Shown here: piece by piece, positions 25,737 to 33,224 of the stretch
How positions within the stretch are numbered: position 1 is the first letter of the stretch
How the letters are laid out: each line of letters opens with the position of its first letter
Assembly: GCF_009791395.1 (NCBI RefSeq)
Contig: NZ_WSZK01000015.1
Span: 558,001-622,000 of the forward strand
Direction: 5' to 3'
DNA from: Halomarina oriensis
GTDB lineage: Archaea > Halobacteriota > Halobacteria > Halobacteriales > Haloarculaceae
Length of the DNA stretch: 64,000 nucleotides
Program-made: the position numbers and the translations under genes
Notes under the pieces: model-generated
Database searches by the model: none
What the model was told of the DNA's origin: nothing
Seen by the model: the letters and a program-made list of their open reading frames with translations, nothing else

Positions 25737-25770
25737 TCCCTGTTAGTACGACCGGCTCTCTGTTAGGGAG

Positions 25771-26079
25771 CTACTCCACCGGGCTGACTCGCTGACGATA
25801 GATGTGATAGAGTTCGGCTTCGTGGATATGGCGGCACTTCGTCTCGGCCTCCGTCTGCATCATCACGTTCCGCTGGTTCTGTGACCATTCCTCGCACTCG
25901 CACCGTACCTCATCCCACGGCCTCGGAACATCATCCGGGGCCTCCACCAGAACGACCTCGAACACGCCGACCTTGTAGCGAATCTCACGAGTCACGCCTG
26001 AACGGTCGAGACTGACCAGTATCAAGCAGACATCTTCTTTCGACCCCAACCCTTTTGCACCGAACTCGGACGTTTGCAC
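25771..26079 (-). CDS. Short SWIM-like zinc-finger protein
   Basis: The C-terminal part reads EVRCECEEWSQNQRN then KCRHIHEAELYHIYRQ, a CxC-xn-CxH arrangement like a SWIM finger, preceded by a beta-rich region (VCLILVSLDRSG, YKVGVFEVVLVEAP). The start is uncertain: GTG at 26079 gives 102 residues and avoids the divergent gene at 26095, while the frame is open up to 26235. Haloarchaeal plasmids often carry small SWIM proteins of unknown role. The stop lies close to the motif array. Confidence 0.6.
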   Translation of the reverse strand: MQTSEFGAKGLGSKEDVCLILVSLDRSGVTREIRYKVGVFEVVLVEAPDDVPRPWDEVRCECEEWSQNQRNVMMQTEAETKCRHIHEAELYHIYRQRVSPVE

Positions 26080-26094
26080 CCGGTTTGCATTTCG

Positions 26095-26259
26095 ATGTCT
26101 ATGGATACGCGTTTCGACCTTGAGGCCGCCGGATACGAGCCAGTAGAGGATGACCCGGGATGGGTTCGATGCACCTTCTGTAGCACGAAAGTGTACGTCG
26201 GTCGCGGCGAGAAGCTCGTTGACCTCGCGCGACACAAAGACAGGTGCGAATGGCGATAA
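26095..26259 (+). CDS. Small zinc-finger protein (intact copy)
   Basis: Protein of 54 residues, MSMDTRFDLEAAGYEPVEDD then GWVRCTFCSTKVYV and HKDRCEWR. Ligands CxxC...HxxxC indicate a BED/C2HC-like finger. A decayed copy of the same gene lies at the end of the element beside the integrase. ATG 26095 and ATG 26101 are both possible starts. It is divergent from the SWIM gene with about 15 bp between starts. Confidence 0.65.
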   Translation: MSMDTRFDLEAAGYEPVEDDPGWVRCTFCSTKVYVGRGEKLVDLARHKDRCEWR

Positions 26260-26310
26260 CGGTTTTAGTGCTACTCAACACAACAACTCATCTTCGTCGT
26301 CCAAATCGCG

Positions 26311-26865
26311 TTACTCGACGTTTTCGACCAATTCGTCGAACGTCTCGTCTTCGCTGATTTCAGTCAGTGCCCGGTTGAGTAGCTCGCGAACGATGAACTC
26401 CTCGTAGTGCTGAGTCTCGCAGTACTCGCACGGCTTCATCTCCCGGGCGACGCCTTCGATGGCCTCGCCGTGTTCGCGGTACAACTGTTCGACCAGCGAA
26501 ACGACCCCCTCCCGTGCAGTCTCCTGTGCCCCGGTGAGTGCTTCGTCACTACCTTCAGGGAGGTCGTACGCGAACACGCGCGTGTTCGATTTGTAGTATT
26601 TGAGCGTCCCACCGCTGGCGTCTTCGAGCCGAGCGATTTCGACGAGACCAGCGTCTTTCAGAACGTTGACGTGGTGACGTACTGTTGTCTCTACCTTCTC
26701 CTCCCCACGTCGCTTCAGTTCCTCGTGAATCTCGCTGATGGTCATCTCGCGGTCGGCCAGCATATCGAGAATCTTCGCGCGTACGTCGTTCTCCAACGCC
26801 TTGGCCTTCTCCGGGGCAGTCGTGATGACGTTCCGCACTGGAACGTCAGTTTCGAGGAGAGACAT
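26311..26865 (-). CDS. ArsR-like winged-helix metal regulator
   Basis: Protein of 184 residues. Residues 22-95 form a winged helix (ENDVRAKILDMLADREMTIS, VETTVRHHVNVLKDAGLVE) of the ArsR type. The C-terminal region carries CEYCETQHYEEF near 147-158, a probable metal-sensing site. The gene is divergent from the copper-type ATPase gene and shares a 130-bp control region with it, so it most likely represses or activates that gene in response to copper or silver. Start ATG 26865 fits a normal N-terminus (MSLLETDVPV). Confidence 0.8.
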   Translation of the reverse strand: MSLLETDVPVRNVITTAPEKAKALENDVRAKILDMLADREMTISEIHEELKRRGEEKVETTVRHHVNVLKDAGLVEIARLEDASGGTLKYYKSNTRVFAYDLPEGSDEALTGAQETAREGVVSLVEQLYREHGEAIEGVAREMKPCEYCETQHYEEFIVRELLNRALTEISEDETFDELVENVE

Positions 26866-26995
26866 CCTTGCCACCGAGTACGGGAGTGAGTACCCTAAGG
26901 CTGTCGCAACCTCCTTCAACCTATAGAATTTGGATGCTACTATTACAACTCTCATCATAACGCCTTTCACTGTTCCACTCCAAGTCTATCCCACG
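26866..26995. promoter_or_regulatory. Shared control region of the copper-type regulator and ATPase
   Basis: 130 bp between divergent starts. GAGTAC occurs twice as direct repeats 12 bp apart (26876-26881 and 26888-26893), a candidate regulator site next to the regulator's own start. AT-rich CTATAGAATTTGG (about 26920-26932) and ATCATAA near 26955-26961 are candidate TATA elements for the two directions. Confidence 0.5.
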
Positions 26996-29296
26996 ATGAG
27001 TACCACACACGTCCAGTACGACATCGGGGGGATGTCGTGTTCGTTCTGCGCCGAGAGCATCCGCAAGGCGTACGAGCGAACGGAGGGCGTCGAGGAGGTG
27101 AACGTCAGTCTCGCCCACGAAGAGGTCCGAATCCGGTACGATAGCGGCGTGCTGGCCGAGGTCGACCTCAAGGACACGCTCCGAGACCTCGGGTACACCA
27201 TCCGCGACCCGGACAAGCAGAAACGATTCGAAGAGCAACAGCGAGAAGTCGAGCAGGCCACCCGCCGATTGACGCTCTCGGGCGCGGCGGCCATCGCGAC
27301 CGCCGGGCTGATGCTGTTCATGATATTCGTCCGGGGGACTTTCGAATCGCAGGCGCTCTGGATGGACCTCGTGACGCTGGGCCTCGCACTCGGAACGATG
27401 TTCGGTCCCGGGCGCTACATCACCGAGAAGGCGTACAACAGCCTCCGACGCCGCATCTTCAACCAGCACGTACTCCTCGAAGCCGGGGCATTCGCCGGAC
27501 TGCTTGGCGGCTTCCTCGGCCTGTTCGTCTTTCCGACGTTCCCAACAGTCCACTTCTTCGCTGTCTCGGTGTTCATCACGACGTATCACATCCTCTCGGA
27601 GTACACCAGCCTCATCGTCCGTACACGGGCATCACGAGCCGTACAGGGCCTACTTGACCTTCAGCCCGACACCGCCCGTCGCGTTCGCGACGGTGAGGTC
27701 GAAGAAGTCGAGGTGGACGAACTGGAATCGGGCGACCACGTGCGCATCAAACCCGGAGAGAGCATCCCCGTTGATGGCACAGTACTCGAAGGCGAAAGCG
27801 CCGTAGATGAGAGCGTCGCGACGGGCGAGTCTGTCCCAGTGGACAAGGGACCGGGCGACGAGGTGATTGGTGGAAGCGTCAACGAAACTGGGACACTCCT
27901 CGTGGAAGTAACTGCGACCGGCGACGACGCGTTCCTGAATCAAGTTGCGAGGCAAGTTGAGGAAGCGAGGACGATGAAACCCGGCGTCGTCCAGTTAGCA
28001 GACCGCGTGCTGAAGTACTTCGTCCCGGGCGTCCTCACCATCGCAGTCGCGTCTTTCCTGTTCTGGATACTCGTCCCTGTCGTCTGGTCAGGCGGCCCGT
28101 TCGGGACGGAGGCGAACGTCCAGCGTGGTGCGTTCGCGGCGCTGGCCGTCCTCGTTCTCGGGTACCCGTGTGCGCTTGGGATGGCGACGCCGCTTGCACT
28201 CATTCGAGGTGGCGGGCTCGCCGCGAACCGGGGAATTCTGATGCGGAGCGGGGATGCCTTCCAGATATTCCAAGACGTGGACACCATCGTCCTCGACAAG
28301 ACCGGAACCATCACCAAGGGTGAGCCTGCCGTCGAGGAGGTTGTCGCATTCGATGGCAACGAATCCGATGTGTTAACACGAGCGGCCAGTGCGGAGGCGT
28401 TTAGCGAACACCCCCTCGCGGATGCCATTCTCGATTGCGCAGACGAACGTGGCGTCGAGTTCCCCGACCCAGACGAGTTCGACAGTGTGACCGGGAAGGG
28501 GATTCGGGCAGAGGTAGATGAAATGCGGATTCTCGTTGGAAAACCCGGGTGGCTCACCGAGGAGGGCATCGATATGACTACTGCCCGGGACGACATCGAC
28601 CGCCTCCAAGCACGAGGCTATACCGTCGTCTGCGTCGCCGTGGATGAGACGGTCGTCGGCCTCGTTGCCATCGGTGACCCCGTGAAGAACGACGCCGCAG
28701 AGACCGTCGAACGGATGAAGGACGCCGGAATCACACCCGTGATGATTACCGGCGATAACGAACGAACTGCGACTGCCGTCGCAGAGACGGTCGGTATCGA
28801 CCGAGTGATGGCCGACGTGCTTCCCGACGACAAGCGCGACGAGATACGACGATTACAGGAGGGCGGTGAACGCGTCGCGATGGTCGGGGACGGCATCAAC
28901 GACGCGCCCGGGCTAACGCAAGCCGACATCGGCATCGCCATCGGCGCGGGCACTGACATCGCCATCGAGTCGGCGGACATCGTGTTGATGGGCGACCGGC
29001 TCGGTGGTGTGATGGATTCCTACGAGATTGGTAAGAGCAGTTATCGGAAGACGAAGCAGAACCTGCTGGCCGCGTTCTCGTTCAACGGTATCGGCGTGGC
29101 CGCCGCGACGACGGGCCTCGTCCACCCGGTGTTCGCGATGATTGCGATGGTCCTCTCCGTCTCGGTCGTCCTCGTAAACAGCTTCGCGGGGCAGTTGCTT
29201 CGGGGCGAGCGCCTCAATACGGACTTCACCGCCGAGTCCGACACCTCTGCGGTCGATACGGACGCGTCTGCTGGTGCTGAAATGAAGACGGCCTAA
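26996..29296 (+). CDS. Heavy-metal P-type ATPase, copper-like, with YPC membrane motif
   Basis: Metal-exporting ATPase of 766 residues with one N-terminal HMA domain (GGMSCSFCAES, about 10-20). The usual membrane CPC is YPC at 390-392 (LGYPCALGMATP). The phosphorylated Asp is 434 (DKTGTITKGE), followed by SEHPLADAI and GDGINDAPGL. The last two helices have FSFNG and VLSVSVV where classical copper ATPases have YN and MxxSS, so the transport site is altered while retaining Cys392, Asn and Ser. Divergent regulator and downstream HMA chaperone gene support copper or silver handling. ATG 26996 is chosen on HMA alignment. Confidence 0.9.
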   Translation: MSTTHVQYDIGGMSCSFCAESIRKAYERTEGVEEVNVSLAHEEVRIRYDSGVLAEVDLKDTLRDLGYTIRDPDKQKRFEEQQREVEQATRRLTLSGAAAIATAGLMLFMIFVRGTFESQALWMDLVTLGLALGTMFGPGRYITEKAYNSLRRRIFNQHVLLEAGAFAGLLGGFLGLFVFPTFPTVHFFAVSVFITTYHILSEYTSLIVRTRASRAVQGLLDLQPDTARRVRDGEVEEVEVDELESGDHVRIKPGESIPVDGTVLEGESAVDESVATGESVPVDKGPGDEVIGGSVNETGTLLVEVTATGDDAFLNQVARQVEEARTMKPGVVQLADRVLKYFVPGVLTIAVASFLFWILVPVVWSGGPFGTEANVQRGAFAALAVLVLGYPCALGMATPLALIRGGGLAANRGILMRSGDAFQIFQDVDTIVLDKTGTITKGEPAVEEVVAFDGNESDVLTRAASAEAFSEHPLADAILDCADERGVEFPDPDEFDSVTGKGIRAEVDEMRILVGKPGWLTEEGIDMTTARDDIDRLQARGYTVVCVAVDETVVGLVAIGDPVKNDAAETVERMKDAGITPVMITGDNERTATAVAETVGIDRVMADVLPDDKRDEIRRLQEGGERVAMVGDGINDAPGLTQADIGIAIGAGTDIAIESADIVLMGDRLGGVMDSYEIGKSSYRKTKQNLLAAFSFNGIGVAAATTGLVHPVFAMIAMVLSVSVVLVNSFAGQLLRGERLNTDFTAESDTSAVDTDASAGAEMKTA

Positions 29297-29502
29297 GCGA
29301 CGACCTCGTAGCCAGCATCGTGGATGGCGGTTCCGAGGTCGTCGTCGCTCACATCGTCTTCAACGACGACTTCGACCGCACCCGCCTCGTGGTCCGCTTC
29401 GGCGCGGCGGACTCCGCCTACGTTCTTCAGTGCCTTCTCGACGTTGCGCTCGCATCCGTTACAGGACATCCCTGTGACCTCGATACTTCGGCGTTGTACC
29501 AT
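29293..29502 (-). CDS. Heavy-metal-associated (HMA) chaperone, CopZ-like
   Basis: Protein of 69 residues, a single HMA fold with the metal loop GMSCNGCERNV (about 10-20), VEKALKNVGGV after it and a GYEVV end. Such proteins carry Cu(I) to P-type ATPases. The 3' end overlaps the ATPase gene by 4 bp in convergent orientation, so it is not co-transcribed with it. ATG at 29502 gives the standard start MVQRRSIEVTGM. Confidence 0.88.
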   Translation of the reverse strand: MVQRRSIEVTGMSCNGCERNVEKALKNVGGVRRAEADHEAGAVEVVVEDDVSDDDLGTAIHDAGYEVVA

Positions 29503-29619
29503 AGACGTATCTCCGAGCTTCGCGGGAATCAGACTTACGATGAACGTTGTAGCGGTAGAACACAGATGAACCGCTCGATGGACGGGTGACGCCCCCAGCG
29601 AACGCTTGATACATCTCAA

Positions 29620-29718
29620 GATGGGTCCGAGGCGAGCGTTGTTGGGGAAGGTGTACGCCGGTCGCGGCGAGAAGCTGTTAGATTCGCCCATTACATAACG
29701 CGGTGTGAGTGGCGTTAG
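29620..29718 (+). pseudogene. Decayed copy of the small zinc-finger gene
   Basis: DNA matches the 3' half of 26095-26259: TGTACGCCGGTCGCGGCGAG here and TGTACGTCGGTCGCGGCGAG there, then CGGTGTGAGTGGCG against AGGTGCGAATGGCG. The reading frame is broken by at least one shift, and the first Cys codon region is altered. Read across frames it gives KVYAGRGEKL and TRCEWR. It ends over the last bases of the integrase gene. Confidence 0.7.
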
Positions 29719-31166
29719 TCGCCCTCAGCGTGTTCCTCGGCAAGCTCCTCCAGTTCTTCGAGGGTGTAATCTTCGATGTTCTCCGTCAGCCGGTACTCGC
29801 TCTCGTTTTCGAGGTAGTTCTCGGCCATCGCCTCGTCCCCGACCAAGAAGGTCGAGAAGATGTCCTCAACCTCCGAATCGCTGAGGTCGGTATCGAGCCC
29901 CTGTTCGCTGTCCATCAGCAGGGTTGCGCGCATGAACGCCTTCTTGACGTGTTCGAACTCGGACTTGGGGAGGCGTGCGTACGGCGGCGCGCTTCCCTTC
30001 CGACGATTGTACTGCTGTATCACAGGGTCGTTCTCATCGGCAATCCGCGAGAAGTACTCCCACCACTCCGGCGGCTCTTCCGTCACCCGGAGGGTACAGC
30101 TTGCGCAGTACCGGCCCCCCGGCGGGAGGATGGCCCCACATCGGGGGCACTCCTTCATCGTCTCCTCTTCGGTGTCGTCAATCTGAACGCCCATCCGTTT
30201 CGCCGTTACCTCGGCGTCCTCGGTCGCCGTCGTGTGGGTGTAGCGTCCGTGCATCGGCGTATCATCGGTCCACCCCATCACGGTCTCGATGTCACGTTTG
30301 TCGAGCCAGTCCATCTTCCGCATCTCGGTCGCACGAGCGTGCCTGAGCGCGTGGGGATGGATACGAGCGGAGTCGATGTCGCTCCGACTGGCTGTCCGCT
30401 TAATCATCGTGTATATCGCGTGAGAGGACAGCCGTTCACCCTCGTCGCGGCCCGCTCGAATCGAGCAGAAGAGCGGGGCCTCTGGTTCGTCTGGTGTGGG
30501 GTGGTTGTTCAACCAGCGGTCGAGATACCCTTTGCTCCAACTCAGCGGCCTCTCCCGTCCCTCGCCCGTCTTCACGCCCGTCTTGTGGGGGAGGCGAATC
30601 CGGGCGAAACGCTCGGTACGGTAGTCGCGGATGTCCAACTGAACGGCGGCGGTCCGTCTGAGCGCCGCTTCGTACATCACCGCGATGAGGGCGGCGTCAC
30701 GTTCAGTGTGGGTAGCTTCGATGAGTTCGGTGACCTCCTCGGGCTTCAGCACCCACTCCTCGTCGATTTTCGAGTGTTCGATTTTCGGTGCGCTAATCTC
30801 CGATTTGTCGGCAGGGGACTTGTTCGACCAGTCCGCAAAGGCACGGGCGGCATAGCAGGTGTTCCGCTTGGTCCCGTCGCTGAGGTCTCGCTCTCTCGCG
30901 ACGCGTCTGATTGCGTCCTCCCAGTCCTCGGAGTGCCACTCCTCCGGGTCGTCGGCCAGCAATTCGTTCTCGTACCCGTGGGCTACGAGATACCGCAGTT
31001 CTCGTGCATAGTTCCTCGCGGTGCTCGGGGCCAAATCCTCTCGCCGGTCGTAGAGAAAGTCGAGAACCCGTCCTGAGTGTTCGGGCCGGAGTTCTTCCTT
31101 CACCTTAACCTTCTGGCGCTCTAAATACTCCTCAGAATGCGTCCTGTACTCGTCTGTGTCCGACAT
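29715..31166 (-). CDS. Tyrosine recombinase / integrase with zinc ribbon
   Basis: Phage-integrase-type recombinase of 483 residues. A SAM-like core-binding domain (about 30-125) precedes the catalytic domain: Arg170 (EAALRR), Lys195 (PHKTG), His272-x-x-Arg275 (HALRHARA), and Tyr309 (GRYTHT) as nucleophile. A C4 zinc ribbon follows (CPRCG at 340-344, CASC at 354-357), then an acidic helical tail of about 120 residues. The gene points away from rlmE, with its start only 32 bp from that start, placing it at the right edge of the element. ATG 31166 gives MSDTDEYRTH. Confidence 0.92.
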   Translation of the reverse strand: MSDTDEYRTHSEEYLERQKVKVKEELRPEHSGRVLDFLYDRREDLAPSTARNYARELRYLVAHGYENELLADDPEEWHSEDWEDAIRRVARERDLSDGTKRNTCYAARAFADWSNKSPADKSEISAPKIEHSKIDEEWVLKPEEVTELIEATHTERDAALIAVMYEAALRRTAAVQLDIRDYRTERFARIRLPHKTGVKTGEGRERPLSWSKGYLDRWLNNHPTPDEPEAPLFCSIRAGRDEGERLSSHAIYTMIKRTASRSDIDSARIHPHALRHARATEMRKMDWLDKRDIETVMGWTDDTPMHGRYTHTTATEDAEVTAKRMGVQIDDTEEETMKECPRCGAILPPGGRYCASCTLRVTEEPPEWWEYFSRIADENDPVIQQYNRRKGSAPPYARLPKSEFEHVKKAFMRATLLMDSEQGLDTDLSDSEVEDIFSTFLVGDEAMAENYLENESEYRLTENIEDYTLEELEELAEEHAEGD

Positions 31167-31197
31167 ACTGAAATTCCTGTGAACGGAGATAGTATTC

Positions 31198-31956
31198 ATG
31201 ACAGATAAGGATATGTACTACAACCGCGCGAAGCAGGAGGGCTACCGTTCTCGCGCGGCGTACAAGCTGAAGCAGTTGAACGAGGAGTCACACCTCGTCG
31301 AGGCGGGCGACACCGTCGTCGACCTCGGCGCAGCGCCCGGCGGGTGGCTACAGGTCGCCGCGGAACTGGTGGGCGACCACGGCACCGTCGTCGGCGTCGA
31401 CCTCCAGCGCATCGAGGACGTCGACGGCGTCGAGACGGTTCGCGGCGACATGACCGACGAGGACGTTCGGGCCGAACTGGTCGACCGAGTCGGAGAGGCG
31501 GACGTCGTCCTCTCGGACATGGCTCCGAACATGACCGGAGAGTACAACCTCGACCACGCCCGCTCGGTCCACCTCGCTCGCCAGGCGTTCGAGACGGCGA
31601 TGGAAGTGCTCGCGCCGGGCGGTGACTTCGTCGCCAAGGTGTTCGACGGGCCGGACCTCGCGGACCTGAAGGCGGACGTCGAACACGAGTTCCGCTACGT
31701 CCGGGAGGTCCGCCCGAAGGCCTCGCGCAAGGAGTCCTCCGAACTCTACCTCGTCGCCAAACGCCGACTCACCGCCCCCGTCCGCGAGGGCGACGAGGTC
31801 GACGTGACTATCGAGGACGTCGGCAGCGAGGGCGACGGTATCGCCAAGATCGAGGGCTACACGCTGTTCGTGCCGGACACCGAGACGGACGACGAGGTGA
31901 CGGTCCGTGTGACGGACGTGAAAGCGCGCTTCGGCTTCGCGGAGCAGACGGAGTAG
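31198..31956 (+). CDS. rlmE: 23S rRNA 2'-O-ribose methyltransferase RlmE (RrmJ/FtsJ) with TRAM domain
   Basis: Methylates the 2'-O of a uridine in the A loop of 23S rRNA. The 252-residue protein has the SAM loop DLGAAPGGWLQ (42-52), SDMAPN, VAKVFDG and the catalytic Lys-Asp-Lys-Glu residues, plus a C-terminal TRAM RNA-binding domain (about 190-250) usual in archaeal RlmE. The first nine codons (MTDKDMYYN) come from the inserted element and replace MARKDDYYN, which remains at 16319. The reading frame and fold are restored. Its promoter must now be the 31-bp gap before it or element DNA beyond. Confidence 0.95.
   Translation: MTDKDMYYNRAKQEGYRSRAAYKLKQLNEESHLVEAGDTVVDLGAAPGGWLQVAAELVGDHGTVVGVDLQRIEDVDGVETVRGDMTDEDVRAELVDRVGEADVVLSDMAPNMTGEYNLDHARSVHLARQAFETAMEVLAPGGDFVAKVFDGPDLADLKADVEHEFRYVREVRPKASRKESSELYLVAKRRLTAPVREGDEVDVTIEDVGSEGDGIAKIEGYTLFVPDTETDDEVTVRVTDVKARFGFAEQTE
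31216..31224 (+). repeat. attR core
   Basis: TACTACAAC within codons 7-9 of rlmE, identical to 16337-16345. Together these mark the crossover region of the integrated element. Confidence 0.75.
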
Positions 31957-31983
31957 TCGGCCCGACGGGGCCGGTCGCGGCGT

Positions 31984-32451
31984 TCAGACGCGGACGACGA
32001 CCGTGTCGGCCAGTCGGTCACCGAGTCGGCGGCGGTCCGAAACCGCGAAGGCGACGATACCGACGACGTAGCTGACCGGCAGGAAGTCGACGAGTCGGAC
32101 GACGTTCCGGACCAGCGACGACCGGAGCGTCAGCGGCGAACCGTCGGCGTTCCGGACCCGGATGGCGACGAGGTGTTTGCCGACGGTCCGACCGAACCGC
32201 CACTCTGCGAGCGTGTGGTAGCTCAGCCCGAGGGCGACCCACAGCGAGACCCCGACCAGCGAGGCGGTCCCTTCGAGGTCGGCGTTCGTCGTCCCTCCGG
32301 TCGTCGTGATGTCGCCGGTGACCGCGGCGATGGGGAAGATGGCGACGAACAGGAGCGTGAACCAGACGAACGAGTCGATAGCGATGGCGACGCCGCGGAT
32401 TCCCAGACCGCACCGCCTGGGACCGGTCGCAGTCGCGTTGCTGGAGGGCAT
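31984..32451 (-). CDS. RDD family membrane protein
   Basis: Protein of 155 residues with three to four hydrophobic helices and the RDD family pattern: GIRGVAIAIDSFVW at the start, a WRFGRTVGKHL loop and a final RRRLGDRLADTVVV block. RDD proteins have been linked to transport or stress in some bacteria; the role here is unknown. It converges on rlmE with 27 bp between the stops. Confidence 0.85.
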   Translation of the reverse strand: MPSSNATATGPRRCGLGIRGVAIAIDSFVWFTLLFVAIFPIAAVTGDITTTGGTTNADLEGTASLVGVSLWVALGLSYHTLAEWRFGRTVGKHLVAIRVRNADGSPLTLRSSLVRNVVRLVDFLPVSYVVGIVAFAVSDRRRLGDRLADTVVVRV

Positions 32452-32495
32452 CGTTGTTAGCTCCGGCCCAGCCCCTGATAAATCTCCGGGGACGT

Positions 32496-33224
32496 TCAGT
32501 CCGAGGGCGTCACGCGTGGGGCGACACCGCGGTCACGGGCCGCCCGGACGACGAGGTAGACGAACGGCGTGTCGACGACGGCGATGAGCAGTTTCAGCAG
32601 GTACTGGCCCACGACGAGCGCCAGCAGTTCCGACCCGCCGGTGACGGACCCGACGCCGAGGACGGCAGGGGCGACGGCGAACGCGACGGTGACGAAGATG
32701 ACGGTGTCGAGCAGTTGGCTCGTCGCTGTCGACCCGACGTTGCGGAGCCACAGCATCTCGCCGTCGGTCGCTTCGCGGATGCGGTGGAAGACCAGTACGT
32801 CCCAGTTCTGGCTGACGAGGTAGGCGAGTAGGCTCCCGACGACGATGTTCGTCGACGCGCCGAGGACGGCCGCGAACTGGTCGGCGAACCCCGAGTCGGC
32901 GGCGGGTGCGGCGATGGTGCCCCAGACGAGGACGAGCAGGACGAGGTTCATCACGAACCCGACGTTGACCATCGTCTGGGCCGCACGGCGGCCGTAGAGT
33001 TCGGAGTAGCAGTCGGAGGCGAAGAACGTGACGGCGTAGGCGAGCGCCGCACCGGGGAGCGCGAGTGCGGGGCCGACGACGGGCAGCGACACCGGCAGCG
33101 AGAACAGCAGAATCTTCGAGGCGGTCAACTGCGCGGTGACGAGTGCGGTGACGAACAGGGCGACGAGCGCGACGGCGGCGACCGGCAGGACGCTCGCCGA
33201 CGCCGTCCGCCGCACCTCACTCAT
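32496..33224 (-). CDS. Queuosine/archaeosine precursor transporter, VUT/YhhQ family
   Basis: Integral membrane protein of 242 residues with about six helices and the VUT_1/YhhQ pattern: ALVTAQLTASKI near the start, FFASDCYSELYGRRAA, NVGSTATSQLLDT and a C-terminal DTPFVYLVVR. Family members import 7-deazaguanine precursors (preQ0, preQ1) used for queuosine in bacteria and archaeosine in archaea. The start overlaps the upstream ribbon-helix-helix gene by 8 bp, indicating an operon. Confidence 0.88.
   Translation of the reverse strand: MSEVRRTASASVLPVAAVALVALFVTALVTAQLTASKILLFSLPVSLPVVGPALALPGAALAYAVTFFASDCYSELYGRRAAQTMVNVGFVMNLVLLVLVWGTIAAPAADSGFADQFAAVLGASTNIVVGSLLAYLVSQNWDVLVFHRIREATDGEMLWLRNVGSTATSQLLDTVIFVTVAFAVAPAVLGVGSVTGGSELLALVVGQYLLKLLIAVVDTPFVYLVVRAARDRGVAPRVTPSD

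Larger units (their letters stand above)
25256..25770. other. Gene-free region with iteron-like motifs, candidate origin or control locus
   Basis: 515 bp between two convergent gene ends, so it is not needed as a promoter for either. It is AT-rich, with five exact TTGTTAGGT motifs (either strand), a perfect 8-bp-stem hairpin at 25559-25580 and a TATA-like GTATATAAATT near 25706-25716 that points at no annotated gene. This fits a plasmid-type origin, a partition site or a regulatory RNA locus. Confidence 0.55.
16337..31224 (+). mobile_element. Integrated element of about 14.9 kb in the 5' end of rlmE
   Basis: Bounded by TACTACAAC at 16337-16345 and 31216-31224. A tyrosine recombinase gene lies next to the right boundary (stop 29715, start 31166). 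The target rlmE is split: its native first nine codons are left of the element and a substitute end is at the right. Interior base composition is patchier and lower in GC than the flanks. Cargo includes two heavy-metal ATPases with regulators, a DNA methyltransferase, several small zinc-finger genes and an iteron-like region. No capsid, terminase, relaxase or recognisable Rep gene was found, so it is best called a genomic island or integrated plasmid-like element. Confidence 0.85.

Noticed and set aside
26080-26235. N-terminal extension of the SWIM-like protein over the zinc-finger gene
   Set aside because: The extension is the antisense of a conserved duplicated gene and has no protein-like pattern.
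29293-29691. Longer version of the HMA chaperone starting at 29691
   Set aside because: The upstream 63 codons cover the decayed zinc-finger copy on the other strand; the HMA fold is complete from ATG 29502.
16300-31300. tRNA gene as attachment site for the integrase
   Set aside because: No cloverleaf-forming sequence was found near either edge; the evidence for rlmE as target is direct.
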